This document shows positions 17,706 through 25,944 of a stretch of DNA of 64,000 bases, in pieces (the first letter of the stretch is position 1; every line of letters begins with the position of its first letter). The stretch is from Dyella sp. SG609 (lineage in GTDB: Bacteria > Pseudomonadota > Gammaproteobacteria > Xanthomonadales > Rhodanobacteraceae). Location of the stretch: assembly GCF_012275375.1 (NCBI RefSeq), contig NZ_JAAZQJ010000003.1, positions 62,001 through 126,000 on the forward strand, written 5' to 3'. Under the pieces are notes generated by a model that did no database searches, was not told the DNA's origin, and saw only the letters and a list, made by a program, of their open reading frames with translations. The translations under genes were made by a program, and so were the position numbers.

Positions 17706-18032
17706 CCGGTCTTTTTTGTTGCGATGCAGAATCGATTTCCGCATCGCGTTGCGGCGGTTTGAGGGCTTGCAAAGGGTGCCCGGATGGGGCGTTCGGACGT
17801 CCTCGCGAACAGGTTCGCGGTACGCTTCGGCGCATTCCACCCGGAGGCCATCTGGACGTCCATATGGCATACCAGTTGTATGGCTGAGGACTCATGTGGT
17901 CTCCGGCTCGTGATACCACTTTAGACAGTGGTAGACCACGCCAAGGGTGCTCCGGGCAGGGCGCCCTGCAGCCCTCCGAAACTGGCCCGTCGACCCTCTG
18001 GCGCAACGAGGCAGTTCTGCTAGCCTCGAACG
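17706..18032. other. intergenic region upstream of pyk
   Basis: 327 bp with no gene. It holds a strong palindrome at 17896-17939 and a weaker CATA/TATG-type inverted repeat near 17860-17884. The T-run at 17710-17717 just after the nuclease stop has no clear stem before it. Confidence 0.5.
17896..17939. promoter_or_regulatory. large palindrome before pyk
   Basis: Inner arms TACCACT (17914-17920) and AGTGGTA (17927-17933) are separated by TTAGAC. Outer arms GTGGTC (17896-17901) and GACCAC (17934-17939) also pair. It sits about 95-140 bp before the pyk ATG. The 20-bp inner palindrome has the size and symmetry of a GntR/LacI-type operator. It may also fold as an RNA hairpin. The regulator is unknown. 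Confidence 0.5.
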
Positions 18033-19508
18033 ATGACCAACGAAACTCCGCTGCGCCGCACCAAGATCGTCGCCACCCTCGGCCCCGCCACCGACGTGCC
18101 CGGGATGCTCGAGAAAATCCTCGCGGAGGGCGTCAACGTCGTCCGCCTCAACCTGTCCCACGGACAGCCCGACGACCATCGCGCCCGCGCCAATGCGGTC
18201 CGCGTGGCGGCCGAGAAGCTGGGCCGCGAAGTCGGCGTGCTGGCCGACCTGCAGGGCCCGAAGATCCGCATCGAGAAATTCGCCAATGGCCCGATCGAGC
18301 TGAAGGTGGGCGACGAGTTCGTGCTCGATTGCAGCCCCGGCGCGCCGGCCGGCGACAACAGCCGCGTGGGCGTCAGCTACCACGACCTGCCCAGGGACGT
18401 GAGCGCCGGCGACGTGCTGCTGCTCGACGACGGCCTGGTGGCTTTGACGGTGGAAAGCGTGGTCGGCGCCGAAGTGCGCTGCCGCGTGCTGGTGGCCGGG
18501 CGCCTGTCCGACCGCAAGGGTCTGAATCGCCAGGGCGGCGGCCTGTCGGTGTCCGCGCTGTCGGACAAGGACAAGGCGGACATCAAGCTCGCTGCCGAAA
18601 TCGGCGCGGACTTTCTCGCCGTGTCCTTCGTGCGTTCCGCCGCCGACATGGAACTGGCGCGCCGCCTGCTGGAAGAAGCCGGTGGCAAGGCCTCGCTGGT
18701 GGCCAAGATCGAGCGCGCGGATGCCATTCCCGTGCTGGGCGAAATCATCGACGCGTCCGACGTGGTGATGGTGGCGCGCGGCGACCTGGGCGTGGAGATC
18801 GGCGATGCCGAGCTGCCGGGCCTGCAGAAGAAGATCATCCGCGAATCCGTGCAGCGCAATCGCGCGGTGATCACCGCCACGCAGATGCTGCAGTCGATGG
18901 TGCGCTCGCCCATTCCGACCCGCGCCGAAGTGCTGGACGTGGCCAATGCGGTGATCGACGGCACCGACGCGGTGATGCTGTCGGAAGAATCTGCCGCCGG
19001 TGCGCATCCGGATAAAGCCGTGGCCGCGCTGCGCCGCATCTGCCTGGGCGCCGAGCGCCAGTTCGAGCCGAAGGAAGATCTCGCCACCGCCGGCCATCGC
19101 CTGGACCGCACCGACCAGGCCATCGCGCTGGCCGCGATGCTGCTGGCCAGCCAGGTCGGCGTGCGCGCGCTGGTGGCGCTGACCGAATCCGGCGCCACCG
19201 CGCAGTGGCTGTCGCGCTATCGCAGCGCGGTGCCGATCTATGCGCTGTCGCCGTTCGCCGACGCGCGCCGCCGCATGCTGATGCTGCGCGACGTGCAGCC
19301 GGTGGAATTCACCCACGCCAGCTCGCAGACCACCGCGGCCTCGGCGCGCGAAGCGGTGCGCCTGCTCTTCAGCCAGGGCAAGCTGGCCGAAGGCGACCGC
19401 GTGGTGATGACCCATGGCGACCATATCGGCCGTGGCGGCGGCACCAATACGCTGAAGCTGCTGTCGGTCGGCGCCGACGGCGTGGTGGAGAGCCTGCAGG
19501 ATCTCTGA
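18033..19508 (+). CDS. pyk: pyruvate kinase
   Basis: 491 residues. The N-terminal RRTKIVATLGPATD and VVRLNLSHGQPDDH, substrate loop LADLQGPKIRIEKF, catalytic region LVAKIERADAI (Lys), metal ligands in VMVARGDLGVEIG, and ATQMLQSM are all intact. The C-terminal allosteric domain is complete. It converts PEP and ADP to pyruvate and ATP. It is transcribed alone behind a 327-bp leader with a conspicuous palindrome. Confidence 0.97.
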   Translation: MTNETPLRRTKIVATLGPATDVPGMLEKILAEGVNVVRLNLSHGQPDDHRARANAVRVAAEKLGREVGVLADLQGPKIRIEKFANGPIELKVGDEFVLDCSPGAPAGDNSRVGVSYHDLPRDVSAGDVLLLDDGLVALTVESVVGAEVRCRVLVAGRLSDRKGLNRQGGGLSVSALSDKDKADIKLAAEIGADFLAVSFVRSAADMELARRLLEEAGGKASLVAKIERADAIPVLGEIIDASDVVMVARGDLGVEIGDAELPGLQKKIIRESVQRNRAVITATQMLQSMVRSPIPTRAEVLDVANAVIDGTDAVMLSEESAAGAHPDKAVAALRRICLGAERQFEPKEDLATAGHRLDRTDQAIALAAMLLASQVGVRALVALTESGATAQWLSRYRSAVPIYALSPFADARRRMLMLRDVQPVEFTHASSQTTAASAREAVRLLFSQGKLAEGDRVVMTHGDHIGRGGGTNTLKLLSVGADGVVESLQDL

Positions 19509-19586
19509 CGCAGGGCGCGGCTGCACCGCCGCGCGGCGCCAGGGCTACACTGCCAGCCACACCCACGTCCCCAAGGAGTCGGCTCC

Positions 19587-20042
19587 ATGAACACGATGCT
19601 TCGTTCCCTGTCGCTGGCTGCCGCGACGGCGCTGGCACTGGCCGCCGCCATGCCGGCGCTGGCCCAGTCGCAGGCGCGCAGGGTCGGCCCCGAGCAGCTT
19701 TCCACGTATTGGATCCTGCTGAATTTCGGTTCGGTGCAGGCCGACGTGCCCAACAGCGGACAGAACCTGGACAAGCCCGGCTGCGTGGCCGTGACCTACG
19801 AGATCGGCACCGACGGCAAGCCGCAGGAAGCGGCGATCAAGAAGGTGGAACCCAAGAGCGATCTCGGTTCGGCCGCGCTCAGCGTGGTCAAGCGTTTCGA
19901 ATACGGCCCCTCGCTCAACAACGGCAGCAAGAAGGAACCTGTGTCGACCTACTACGTGGTGGGCTTCAACCTGCCCGAGGACAAGGCCGCGGCCAAGAAA
20001 GTCACCGACGCCTGCCGACTGCCCGGCTACGACCAGGCCTAA
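19587..20042 (+). CDS. secreted TonB-C-terminal-like protein
   Basis: 151 residues with AAGGAG before the ATG. The signal peptide ends AMPALAQ. The sequence CVAVTYEIGTDGKPQEAAI, then SAALSVVKRFEYGPSLNN, resembles the TonB C-terminal domain (VxVxFxIxxDGxV ... AALxAVKxWxFxP). There is no N-terminal membrane anchor or Pro-rich spacer, so it is not a complete energy transducer but a free periplasmic TonB-like domain. Two Cys (in PGCVAV and DACRLPG) may pair. Function unknown; a terminator follows. Confidence 0.7.
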   Translation: MNTMLRSLSLAAATALALAAAMPALAQSQARRVGPEQLSTYWILLNFGSVQADVPNSGQNLDKPGCVAVTYEIGTDGKPQEAAIKKVEPKSDLGSAALSVVKRFEYGPSLNNGSKKEPVSTYYVVGFNLPEDKAAAKKVTDACRLPGYDQA

Positions 20043-20073
20043 AAGCGGTTTTCGCCGCGCTGCGAAGCCCCCA

Positions 20074-20104
20074 AACGCCCCGTCTCCACCGGAGGCGGGG
20101 CGTT
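20074..20104 (+). terminator. hairpin terminator after TonB-like gene
   Basis: A 14-bp stem (AACGCCCCGTCTCC with GGAGGCGGGGCGTT, one G-T pair) and a 3-base loop, 31 bp after the stop. Only two T residues follow. Confidence 0.75.
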
Positions 20105-20216
20105 CCCGTGCGCCGATCCGGCTATACTCGCGCCCTTTAGGCTTGGCCGCCCGGCGACGGGATGGTCTCCATTACCAACGCGGCCAAGGGCCGTCCCCGC
20201 GTTCCACGGAGTCGTC

Positions 20217-21221
20217 ATGAGCATCGAAGATCTTGAAAGCATCGCCCTGGCGATGGTCGCGCCCGGCAAGGGCATCATCGCCATCGACGAGTCGACCAAC
20301 ACCATCAAGAAGCGTTTCGAAGCGGTCGGCATCGAGAACAACGAAGAGAACCGCCGCGCCTACCGCGAGCTGCTGCTCACCACTCCGGGCCTGAGCGAGC
20401 ACATCTCCGGCGCCATCCTCTATGACGAAACCCTGCGCCAGTCCACCAAGGACGGCGTGCCCTTCACCGAGGTGATGAAGAAGAACGGCATCATCCCCGG
20501 CATCAAGGTGGACAAGGGTCCGGTGCCGCTGGCCGGCTTCCCGGGCGACGTGGTGACCGAGGGCCTGGACGGCCTGCGCGAGCGCCTGCAGGAATACGCC
20601 AGGCTCGGCGCGCAGTTCTGCAAGTGGCGCGCGGTGATCAACATCACCGAGGACAACCCCAGTTCCACCGCGATCGAAGCCAACTGCCACGCGCTGGCGC
20701 GCTACGCCGCGCTGTGCCAGGAGGCGGGCCTGGTGCCGATGGTCGAGCCGGAAGTGATCATGGACGGCGACCACAGCATCGAAGTCAGCTACGAAGTGCA
20801 CGAAGCCGTGCTGCGCAGCCTGTTCAACGCGCTGTACGAGCAGAACGTGCTGCTGGAAGGCACCATCCTGAAGGTCAGCATGGTCATTCCGGGCAAGGAC
20901 GCCGAAGAGCAGGCCGAGGTCGAGGAAGTCGCCGACGCCACCGTGCGCGTGCTGAAGACCACCGTGCCGGCGACGCTGCCGGGCATCGTGTTCCTGTCCG
21001 GCGGCCAGACCGACGAGCAGTCCACCGCGCACCTCAACGCCATGAACCGCATGGGGCCGCATCCGTGGCCGCTGTCGTTCTCCTACGGCCGCGCCATGCA
21101 GCAGGCCGCGCTCAAGCTGTGGGCCAAGGACATGAAGGCCAACTACGGCGAAGCGCAGAAGACCGTGCTTGCCCGCGCCAGGGACAACGGCCTGGCCGCG
21201 CTGGGCCAGTGGAACGGCTGA
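20217..21221 (+). CDS. fructose-bisphosphate aldolase, class I
   Basis: 334 residues. This is the Schiff-base (eukaryote-type) aldolase: KGIIAIDESTNTIKKRF near the start, SGAILYDETLRQ, CKWRAVINI, MVEPEVIMDGDH, and Lys219 in GTILKVSMVIPG as the imine-forming residue, then VFLSGGQTDEQSTAHL. It splits FBP to DHAP and GAP without a metal. Most gammaproteobacteria rely on class II enzymes. Class I here fits Xanthomonadales. GGAG precedes the ATG, and a TATACT at 20123-20128 could be the -10 element. Confidence 0.95.
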   Translation: MSIEDLESIALAMVAPGKGIIAIDESTNTIKKRFEAVGIENNEENRRAYRELLLTTPGLSEHISGAILYDETLRQSTKDGVPFTEVMKKNGIIPGIKVDKGPVPLAGFPGDVVTEGLDGLRERLQEYARLGAQFCKWRAVINITEDNPSSTAIEANCHALARYAALCQEAGLVPMVEPEVIMDGDHSIEVSYEVHEAVLRSLFNALYEQNVLLEGTILKVSMVIPGKDAEEQAEVEEVADATVRVLKTTVPATLPGIVFLSGGQTDEQSTAHLNAMNRMGPHPWPLSFSYGRAMQQAALKLWAKDMKANYGEAQKTVLARARDNGLAALGQWNG

Positions 21222-21244
21222 GTTTCCGGTCCAATGCGATAAAG

Positions 21245-21272
21245 AAAAAAGGCGCCCGAGGGCGCCTTTTTT
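21245..21272. terminator. intrinsic terminator between fba and OMP gene
   Basis: GGCGCC, loop CGAG, GGCGCC with a 6-A run before and a 6-T run after. It can work in both directions between convergent genes. Confidence 0.92.
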
Positions 21273-21291
21273 CATGGTTCCGACAAGCGAA

Positions 21292-21313
21292 GAGGGCGCC
21301 TTCCGGCGCCCTC
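21292..21313 (-). terminator. second hairpin downstream of OMP gene
   Basis: GAGGGCGCC / GGCGCCCTC with loop TTCC, 44 bp beyond the OMP stop on the minus strand. No T-run; it probably assists the preceding terminator or stabilises the mRNA 3' end. Confidence 0.55.
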
Positions 21314-21357
21314 CCGCTGTTACGCTCGCCAGTCCGAAGACGTGCGACTTGCCTTAC

Positions 21358-21948
21358 TCAGAAGCGGTATTCCGCGCTCACCGACACCATGTCGGTGCTC
21401 AGGTCCACCTTGTTCTTCTTGGCGTCGAAGTAGTCGTAGTTCAGGCCGACGCTCATGTTGTTGCTGAAGTTGTAGCCAAAGCCCGCGCCGGCGTACCAGC
21501 TGGTGTCGTCCAGGCTCTTGCGGACCGGGTTCACGTCATTGCTCAGGCCGTGGCCCTTCCAGCTGTACACGCCGGCGCGCGCGCCGACATACCAGTTCTG
21601 GTCGATGTTAAAGCGGCCGTTCACACCGGCGGTCCAGCCATGCAGCTGGGTCTTGCCCTTGTCCACTACCGGGTTGCTGTTGAACAGGTTCTTCGGGTGG
21701 ATGTTGCCCAGGTCGTTGTAGCCGACCTCGGCGCCCAGCGCGAAGTTAGGGGCCAGCGACCAGCGGTAGCCGCCGTTGAGGGCGTAGCCGGTGTCGTGGT
21801 CGTCGTACGGGCCCTTGTTGATCGAAGTGCGGCCCACATTGCCGTTGATGAACCAGCCGCCGTTGTCGGACGGCGCGTTCTGCGCGAAGGCGGGAACGGC
21901 CATCAGGCCGGCGGTGGCGAAAGCGAGGGCGAGCAGCGTCTTCTTCAT
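21358..21948 (-). CDS. outer-membrane beta-barrel protein (OmpA-like/opacity-type)
   Basis: 196 residues from the ATG at 21948 (AGGAGA upstream). The signal peptide ends VPAFAQN. Alternating strands include GGWFINGNVGRTS, YALNGGYRWSL, FALGAEVGYNDLGN, WYVGARAGVYSW, WYAGAGFGYNFSN and MSVGLNYDYFDA, and it finishes with VSVSAEYRF, an aromatic C-terminal residue as needed for BAM insertion. This is a small 8-strand barrel. It is a tandem paralogue of the next gene (22199-22945). A 6-N5-6 direct repeat lies 135 bp upstream. Specific function is unknown. Confidence 0.85.
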   Translation of the reverse strand: MKKTLLALAFATAGLMAVPAFAQNAPSDNGGWFINGNVGRTSINKGPYDDHDTGYALNGGYRWSLAPNFALGAEVGYNDLGNIHPKNLFNSNPVVDKGKTQLHGWTAGVNGRFNIDQNWYVGARAGVYSWKGHGLSNDVNPVRKSLDDTSWYAGAGFGYNFSNNMSVGLNYDYFDAKKNKVDLSTDMVSVSAEYRF

Positions 21949-22082
21949 GGAGAGTCTCCTGTTATGGAAGAACGGTGGCGGCCGTTGGGGGAAGGGCCGG
22001 GCACCGCGTGGCCGAGGGGTCTCGGCTTCACAAGGCTTAGATGGGAATCGCCCCAAAAAGATTCAATACCGATGAGTTCAGT

Positions 22083-22099
22083 ATTAAGGCAAAGTTAAG
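22083..22099 (-). promoter_or_regulatory. direct repeat CTTAAC-N5-CTTAAT upstream of OMP paralogue 1
   Basis: On the minus strand the sequence reads CTTAAC TTTGC CTTAAT: two near-identical hexamers with an 11-bp period, the layout bound by OmpR/PhoB-family response regulators (for example PhoP boxes). It is 135 bp before the ATG of the 21948 gene. The same layout is found at the paralogue. Confidence 0.55.
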
Positions 22100-22144
22100 A
22101 TTTATGGCTGAGTTCGGGCACATTTAACTTATTGATGACAAAAG

Positions 22145-22171
22145 AAAACGGGCGCCAGAGGCGCCCGTTTT
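22145..22171 (-). terminator. intrinsic terminator after OMP paralogue 2
   Basis: AAAACGGGCGCC, loop AGA, GGCGCCCGTTTT; the stem is closed by A/T runs on both sides. It lies between the two tandem OMP genes, so each is its own transcription unit. Confidence 0.9.
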
Positions 22172-22198
22172 CAACCCGGCTTGCGGTGATCCCAGATA

Positions 22199-22945
22199 TC
22201 AGAAGCGGTATTCGCCGCTCAGCGACACGATGCCGGTGGAGCGTTTCAGGCCCTGGGTGACCTCGCCGGTGGCCGTATTCTTGATCTTGCCGGCGTTAGC
22301 GTGGAAGTAGTCGTAGTTCACGCCCAGGCTGACCTGCTCGGTGATGTCCCAGCCGGTGCCGACGCCGCCGTACCAGCTGCCGCGGCCCGGACGGCCGCCG
22401 CTGGTCAGGCCCAGGTCCTGGCCGATGCTGTTGTTGTAGTTGTTGCCGTTGTCATTGGCGCGGAAATAGCCGCCGTGGGCGCTGATGTACCACTGCGGCA
22501 GCAGGTTGATGCGGCCGTTCACGCCCAGCAGCCAGCCGCGCAGGGCGTTGGTGGTGCTGCGCTGGTTGACGTCCTGCGAATTGAAGACGTTCTTCACCCG
22601 GTAGTTGCCGAGGTCCGCGTAGCCGGCCTCGAGGCCCAGGCCTAAGTCCTGGCCGGCCTTCCAGCGGTAGCCGCCGAGCACGCCGTAACCGGTGCGGCGG
22701 CCTTTTTCGCCCTTGAAGAAATTGAAGCCGCTGCCGTTGCCGCTGCCGAAGCCGCCGTTATCGCCGCCATTGGTGCGGCCGACGTTGGCGCCGATGAACC
22801 AGTTGCCGCTGCCGACCGGCTGGCTGGGCAGGTAGTTGCCGCCCGCCGGGGCGGCCGAGGTGGTGCTGGTGCTGTCCTGAGCCAGGACAGGGACGCCGAT
22901 GATGCTGGCGCTGGTGAAAGCGAGGGCAAGTAGGGACTTTTTCAT
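22199..22945 (-). CDS. outer-membrane beta-barrel protein, paralogue 2
   Basis: 248 residues. The signal peptide starts MKKSLLALAF like its neighbour's MKKTLLALAF and ends PVLAQ. A ~30-residue Ser/Thr/Gly-rich insert follows, then the same strand pattern: NWFIGANVGRTN, GVLGGYRWKAG, GLGLEAGYADLGNYR, WYISAHGGYFR, WYGGVGTGWDI, VSLGVNYDYFHA, and final LSGEYRF. It shares GxEAGYxDLGN and NVFNS-type loops with paralogue 1, so the pair arose by duplication. Extra Gly-rich loops lengthen it by ~50 residues. Function unknown. Confidence 0.85.
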   Translation of the reverse strand: MKKSLLALAFTSASIIGVPVLAQDSTSTTSAAPAGGNYLPSQPVGSGNWFIGANVGRTNGGDNGGFGSGNGSGFNFFKGEKGRRTGYGVLGGYRWKAGQDLGLGLEAGYADLGNYRVKNVFNSQDVNQRSTTNALRGWLLGVNGRINLLPQWYISAHGGYFRANDNGNNYNNSIGQDLGLTSGGRPGRGSWYGGVGTGWDITEQVSLGVNYDYFHANAGKIKNTATGEVTQGLKRSTGIVSLSGEYRF

Positions 22946-23088
22946 GGGAATACTCCTCTTCTTCCTTTCTTAGGGAGCGATCGCCGACAGGGGGAAGGGG
23001 GACGCCTGCGACCGCACATGGCCTTGCCAGCCATGCCCCGGATTAGAGCGGGCCGGGACTGAAGGGTTTCCGTATTGCGACCGCATAA

Positions 23089-23105
23089 ATTAAGGCCGAG
23101 TTAAG
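23089..23105 (-). promoter_or_regulatory. direct repeat CTTAAC-N5-CTTAAT upstream of OMP paralogue 2
   Basis: Minus strand: CTTAAC TCGGC CTTAAT, the same hexamers and 5-base spacer as at 22083 with an unrelated spacer sequence, 144 bp before the ATG. It is also 93 bp before tkt on the other strand, so it could act on both promoters. Confidence 0.55.
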
Positions 23106-23197
23106 ACCGTTGGAACGGGGTGAAGCGGGCGACAGCCCTGCATGGATCGGCGACAATCACCGTTTTTCGCCGCCGCCTTCCCTCCGGAGACCCCCCG

Positions 23198-25207
23198 ATG
23201 ACCACCCGCCGCGAACTCGCCAACGCCGTCCGCGCCCTCGCCATGGACGCCGTGGAGGCCGCCAAGTCCGGCCACCCGGGCATGCCCATGGGCATGGCCG
23301 ACCTGGCCGAGGTCTTGTGGAACGACTTCCTGCGCCATAACCCGGCCAACCCGAAGTGGTTCAACCGCGACCGCTTCGTGCTGTCCAACGGCCACGGTTC
23401 GATGCTGCAGTACGCCCTGCTGCACCTCACCGGCTACGACCTGCCGATGGCCGAGCTCAAGCGCTTCCGCCAGCTGCATTCGAAGACCGCCGGCCATCCG
23501 GAAGCCAGCGAAACCCCGGGCGTGGAAACCACCACCGGCCCGCTGGGCCAGGGCCTGGCCAATGCGGTGGGCTTCGCGCTGGCCGAGAAGGTGCTGGCTG
23601 CGCACTTCAACCGTCCGGGCCACGAGATCGTCGATCACCGCACCTTCGTCTTCCTCGGCGACGGCTGCCTGATGGAAGGCATCTCGCATGAAGTGGCCTC
23701 GCTCGCCGGCACCTGGGGCCTGGGCAAGCTGGTGGCGGTGTACGACGACAACGGCATTTCCATCGACGGCGAAGTGCACGGCTGGTTCACCGACGACACG
23801 CCCAAGCGCTTCGAGGCCTACGGCTGGAACGTGATCCGCCACATCGACGGCCACAACGCCGACGACATCAAGCGCGCGATCGAGCAGGCCGTGGCGCAGT
23901 CCGACAAGCCCACCCTGATCTGCGCCAAGACCATCATCGGCTTCGGCGCCCCGCACAAGCAGGGCAAGGAAGAAAGCCACGGCGCGCCGCTGGGCAAGGA
24001 CGAAATCGCCGCCGCGCGCGAGCAGCTCGGCTGGCACTACGCGCCGTTCGAGATCCCCGCCGACATCTACGCCGGCTGGGACCACAAGGCCGCCGGCGCT
24101 GAGCGCGAGAAGGTGTGGAACGCCGCGTTCGACGCCTACGCCGCCGCGCATCCGGAACTGGCCGCCGAGTTCAAGCGCCGCCTCGACGGCGAGCTGCCGG
24201 CCGACTGGGCGGAGAAGTCCGCCGCCTATGTCGCCAAGCTGCAGGCGGAAGGTCCGGAAGTGGCCAGCCGCAAGGCGTCGCAGATGGCGCTCGATGCGTT
24301 CGGCCCGCTGCTGCCGGAACTGATCGGCGGCTCCGCGGACCTGGCCGGCTCCAACCTCACCAAGTGGAAGGGCAGCCTGGATGCCGGCAACGGCAACAGC
24401 GCCGACGGCAAGGGCAACTACGTGTACTACGGCGTGCGCGAGTTCGGCATGACCGCCATCGCCAACGGCCTGGCCCTGCATGGCGGCTTCATTCCCTACG
24501 ACGCCACCTTCCTGGTGTTCTCCGACTACGCGCGCAACGCCGTGCGCATGAGCGCGCTGATCCCGGCGCACGCCATCCACGTCTACACCCACGACTCGAT
24601 CGGCCTGGGCGAAGACGGCCCGACCCACCAGCCGGTGGAGCACCTGGCCAGCCTGCGCTACATCCCGAACAACCAGCTGTGGCGTCCCTGCGACGCGGTG
24701 GAATCGGCGGTGTCGTGGAAGCTGGCGATCGAGCGCAAGGGCGCGCCGTCGTGCCTGGTGTTCTCGCGCCAGAACCTCAAGCACCAGCAGCGCAGCGCGC
24801 AGCAGGTGGCCGAGATCGCGCGCGGCGGCTACGTGCTGTCCGACCCGCAGGACACGAAGTTCAAGGCGATCCTGATCGCCACCGGCTCGGAAGTGGAGCT
24901 GGCGATGGAAGCGGCGCGCACGCTGGCGCAGCAGGACATCGCGGTGCGCGTGGTGTCGATGCCCTGCACCGAGCTGTTCGACGGGCAGCCGCTGGAATAC
25001 CGCGAAGGCGTGCTGCCGGGCTGGTGCCGTGCGCGCGTGGCGGTGGAAGCGGCGACCGCCGACTTCTGGCGCAAGTACGTGGGCCTGGACGGCGAAGTGG
25101 TGGGCATGACCACCTTCGGCGCGTCGGCGCCGGCGGGCCAGCTGTTCGAGCACTTCGGGTTCACCGTGTCGCACGTGGTGGACGCGGTGAAGCGCACGAT
25201 CCGCTGA
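23198..25207 (+). CDS. tkt: transketolase
   Basis: 669 residues from the ATG at 23198, GGAG upstream. Motifs: [19 protein letters not shown] at the start, the thiamine-diphosphate motif around [13 protein letters not shown] and [24 protein letters not shown], the pyrimidine-domain [18 protein letters not shown] equivalent (IPYDATF), and the TKT signature [13 protein letters not shown]. The C-terminal domain is complete. It transfers two-carbon units in the pentose phosphate pathway. It ends in a strong terminator facing gph. Confidence 0.97.
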   Translation: MTTRRELANAVRALAMDAVEAAKSGHPGMPMGMADLAEVLWNDFLRHNPANPKWFNRDRFVLSNGHGSMLQYALLHLTGYDLPMAELKRFRQLHSKTAGHPEASETPGVETTTGPLGQGLANAVGFALAEKVLAAHFNRPGHEIVDHRTFVFLGDGCLMEGISHEVASLAGTWGLGKLVAVYDDNGISIDGEVHGWFTDDTPKRFEAYGWNVIRHIDGHNADDIKRAIEQAVAQSDKPTLICAKTIIGFGAPHKQGKEESHGAPLGKDEIAAAREQLGWHYAPFEIPADIYAGWDHKAAGAEREKVWNAAFDAYAAAHPELAAEFKRRLDGELPADWAEKSAAYVAKLQAEGPEVASRKASQMALDAFGPLLPELIGGSADLAGSNLTKWKGSLDAGNGNSADGKGNYVYYGVREFGMTAIANGLALHGGFIPYDATFLVFSDYARNAVRMSALIPAHAIHVYTHDSIGLGEDGPTHQPVEHLASLRYIPNNQLWRPCDAVESAVSWKLAIERKGAPSCLVFSRQNLKHQQRSAQQVAEIARGGYVLSDPQDTKFKAILIATGSEVELAMEAARTLAQQDIAVRVVSMPCTELFDGQPLEYREGVLPGWCRARVAVEAATADFWRKYVGLDGEVVGMTTFGASAPAGQLFEHFGFTVSHVVDAVKRTIR

Positions 25208-25252
25208 GCCATCGATGCACCGGGAAGGCCGCGGCCTTCCCGGTGAGCGATT

Positions 25253-25282
25253 AAAAAACGCCGCATGCCGCGGCGTTTTTTT
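25253..25282. terminator. bidirectional terminator between tkt and gph
   Basis: AACGCCGC, loop ATGCC, GCGGCGTT, with an A-run before and a 7-T run after, between convergent genes. Confidence 0.92.
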
Positions 25283-25300
25283 ATGTCCGCCGCGGCAGCG

Positions 25301-25933
25301 TCACGCCGCCAGCAGGTCGCCCAGTTGCGACGGCTCATTCACCAGTACGTGCGCGCCGGCCTGTTCCAGTTCTTCCTGGCTGCCGAAGCCCCACAGCACG
25401 CCGATGCCGCGCACACGGTTGGCCACCGCGCCGTCGATATCGAAATGGCGGTCGCCGATCATCACGGTCTGCTCGGGGTCCGCACCGAAATCCGCCAGCG
25501 CCGCGGCAATCATCGAGGCCTTCTCGCTGTGCGCACTGTTCGGATCGGGGCCGTACAGGCGGACGAACGCGTCGGCAAACGGAAACGCCTGCACGATCGG
25601 CGCCGCATGCCGCTCCGGCTTGCTGGTGACGATGGCCAGCTCGTGGCCGGCATCGCGCAGCCGCTGGATCATCGCCTCGATGCCCGGATACACCGTGTGC
25701 TCGCGCCAGCCGATGGCATGGAAGCGCTGGTGGTAATGCTCCACCGCCGCTTCCACCAGGGCCGGGTCGTGGTCCAGCAGCGGCGCGAAGCTGTGCCGCA
25801 GCGGCGGGCCGATCCAGTGGCGCAGTTCCGCCGGCGCCGGCACGCCCAGTTGCTCGAAGGCGTGCCGCACGCAGCTGACGATGCCCAGTTCCGAATCGAT
25901 CAGGGTGCCGTCCAGGTCGAACAGGCAAAGCAT
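25301..25933 (-). CDS. gph: HAD-family phosphatase, phosphoglycolate phosphatase-like
   Basis: 210 residues from the ATG at 25933. HAD motif I is LFDLDGTLIDSELG, motif II AIVTSKPERH (Thr-Ser with following Lys), and motif IV VMIGDRHFDIDGA. The cap-domain sequence HWIGPPLRHSF is typical of the Gph/PgmB group. It probably removes phosphate from 2-phosphoglycolate or another small sugar phosphate. It starts 11 bp after the pgk stop and is surely co-transcribed with it. Exact substrate is not provable from sequence. Confidence 0.85.
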   Translation of the reverse strand: MLCLFDLDGTLIDSELGIVSCVRHAFEQLGVPAPAELRHWIGPPLRHSFAPLLDHDPALVEAAVEHYHQRFHAIGWREHTVYPGIEAMIQRLRDAGHELAIVTSKPERHAAPIVQAFPFADAFVRLYGPDPNSAHSEKASMIAAALADFGADPEQTVMIGDRHFDIDGAVANRVRGIGVLWGFGSQEELEQAGAHVLVNEPSQLGDLLAA

Positions 25934-25944
25934 GCGCGGCGAAC

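Noticed and set aside
23090-25174. 694-residue minus-strand frame
   Set aside because: Shadow of transketolase, which has all family motifs on the plus strand.
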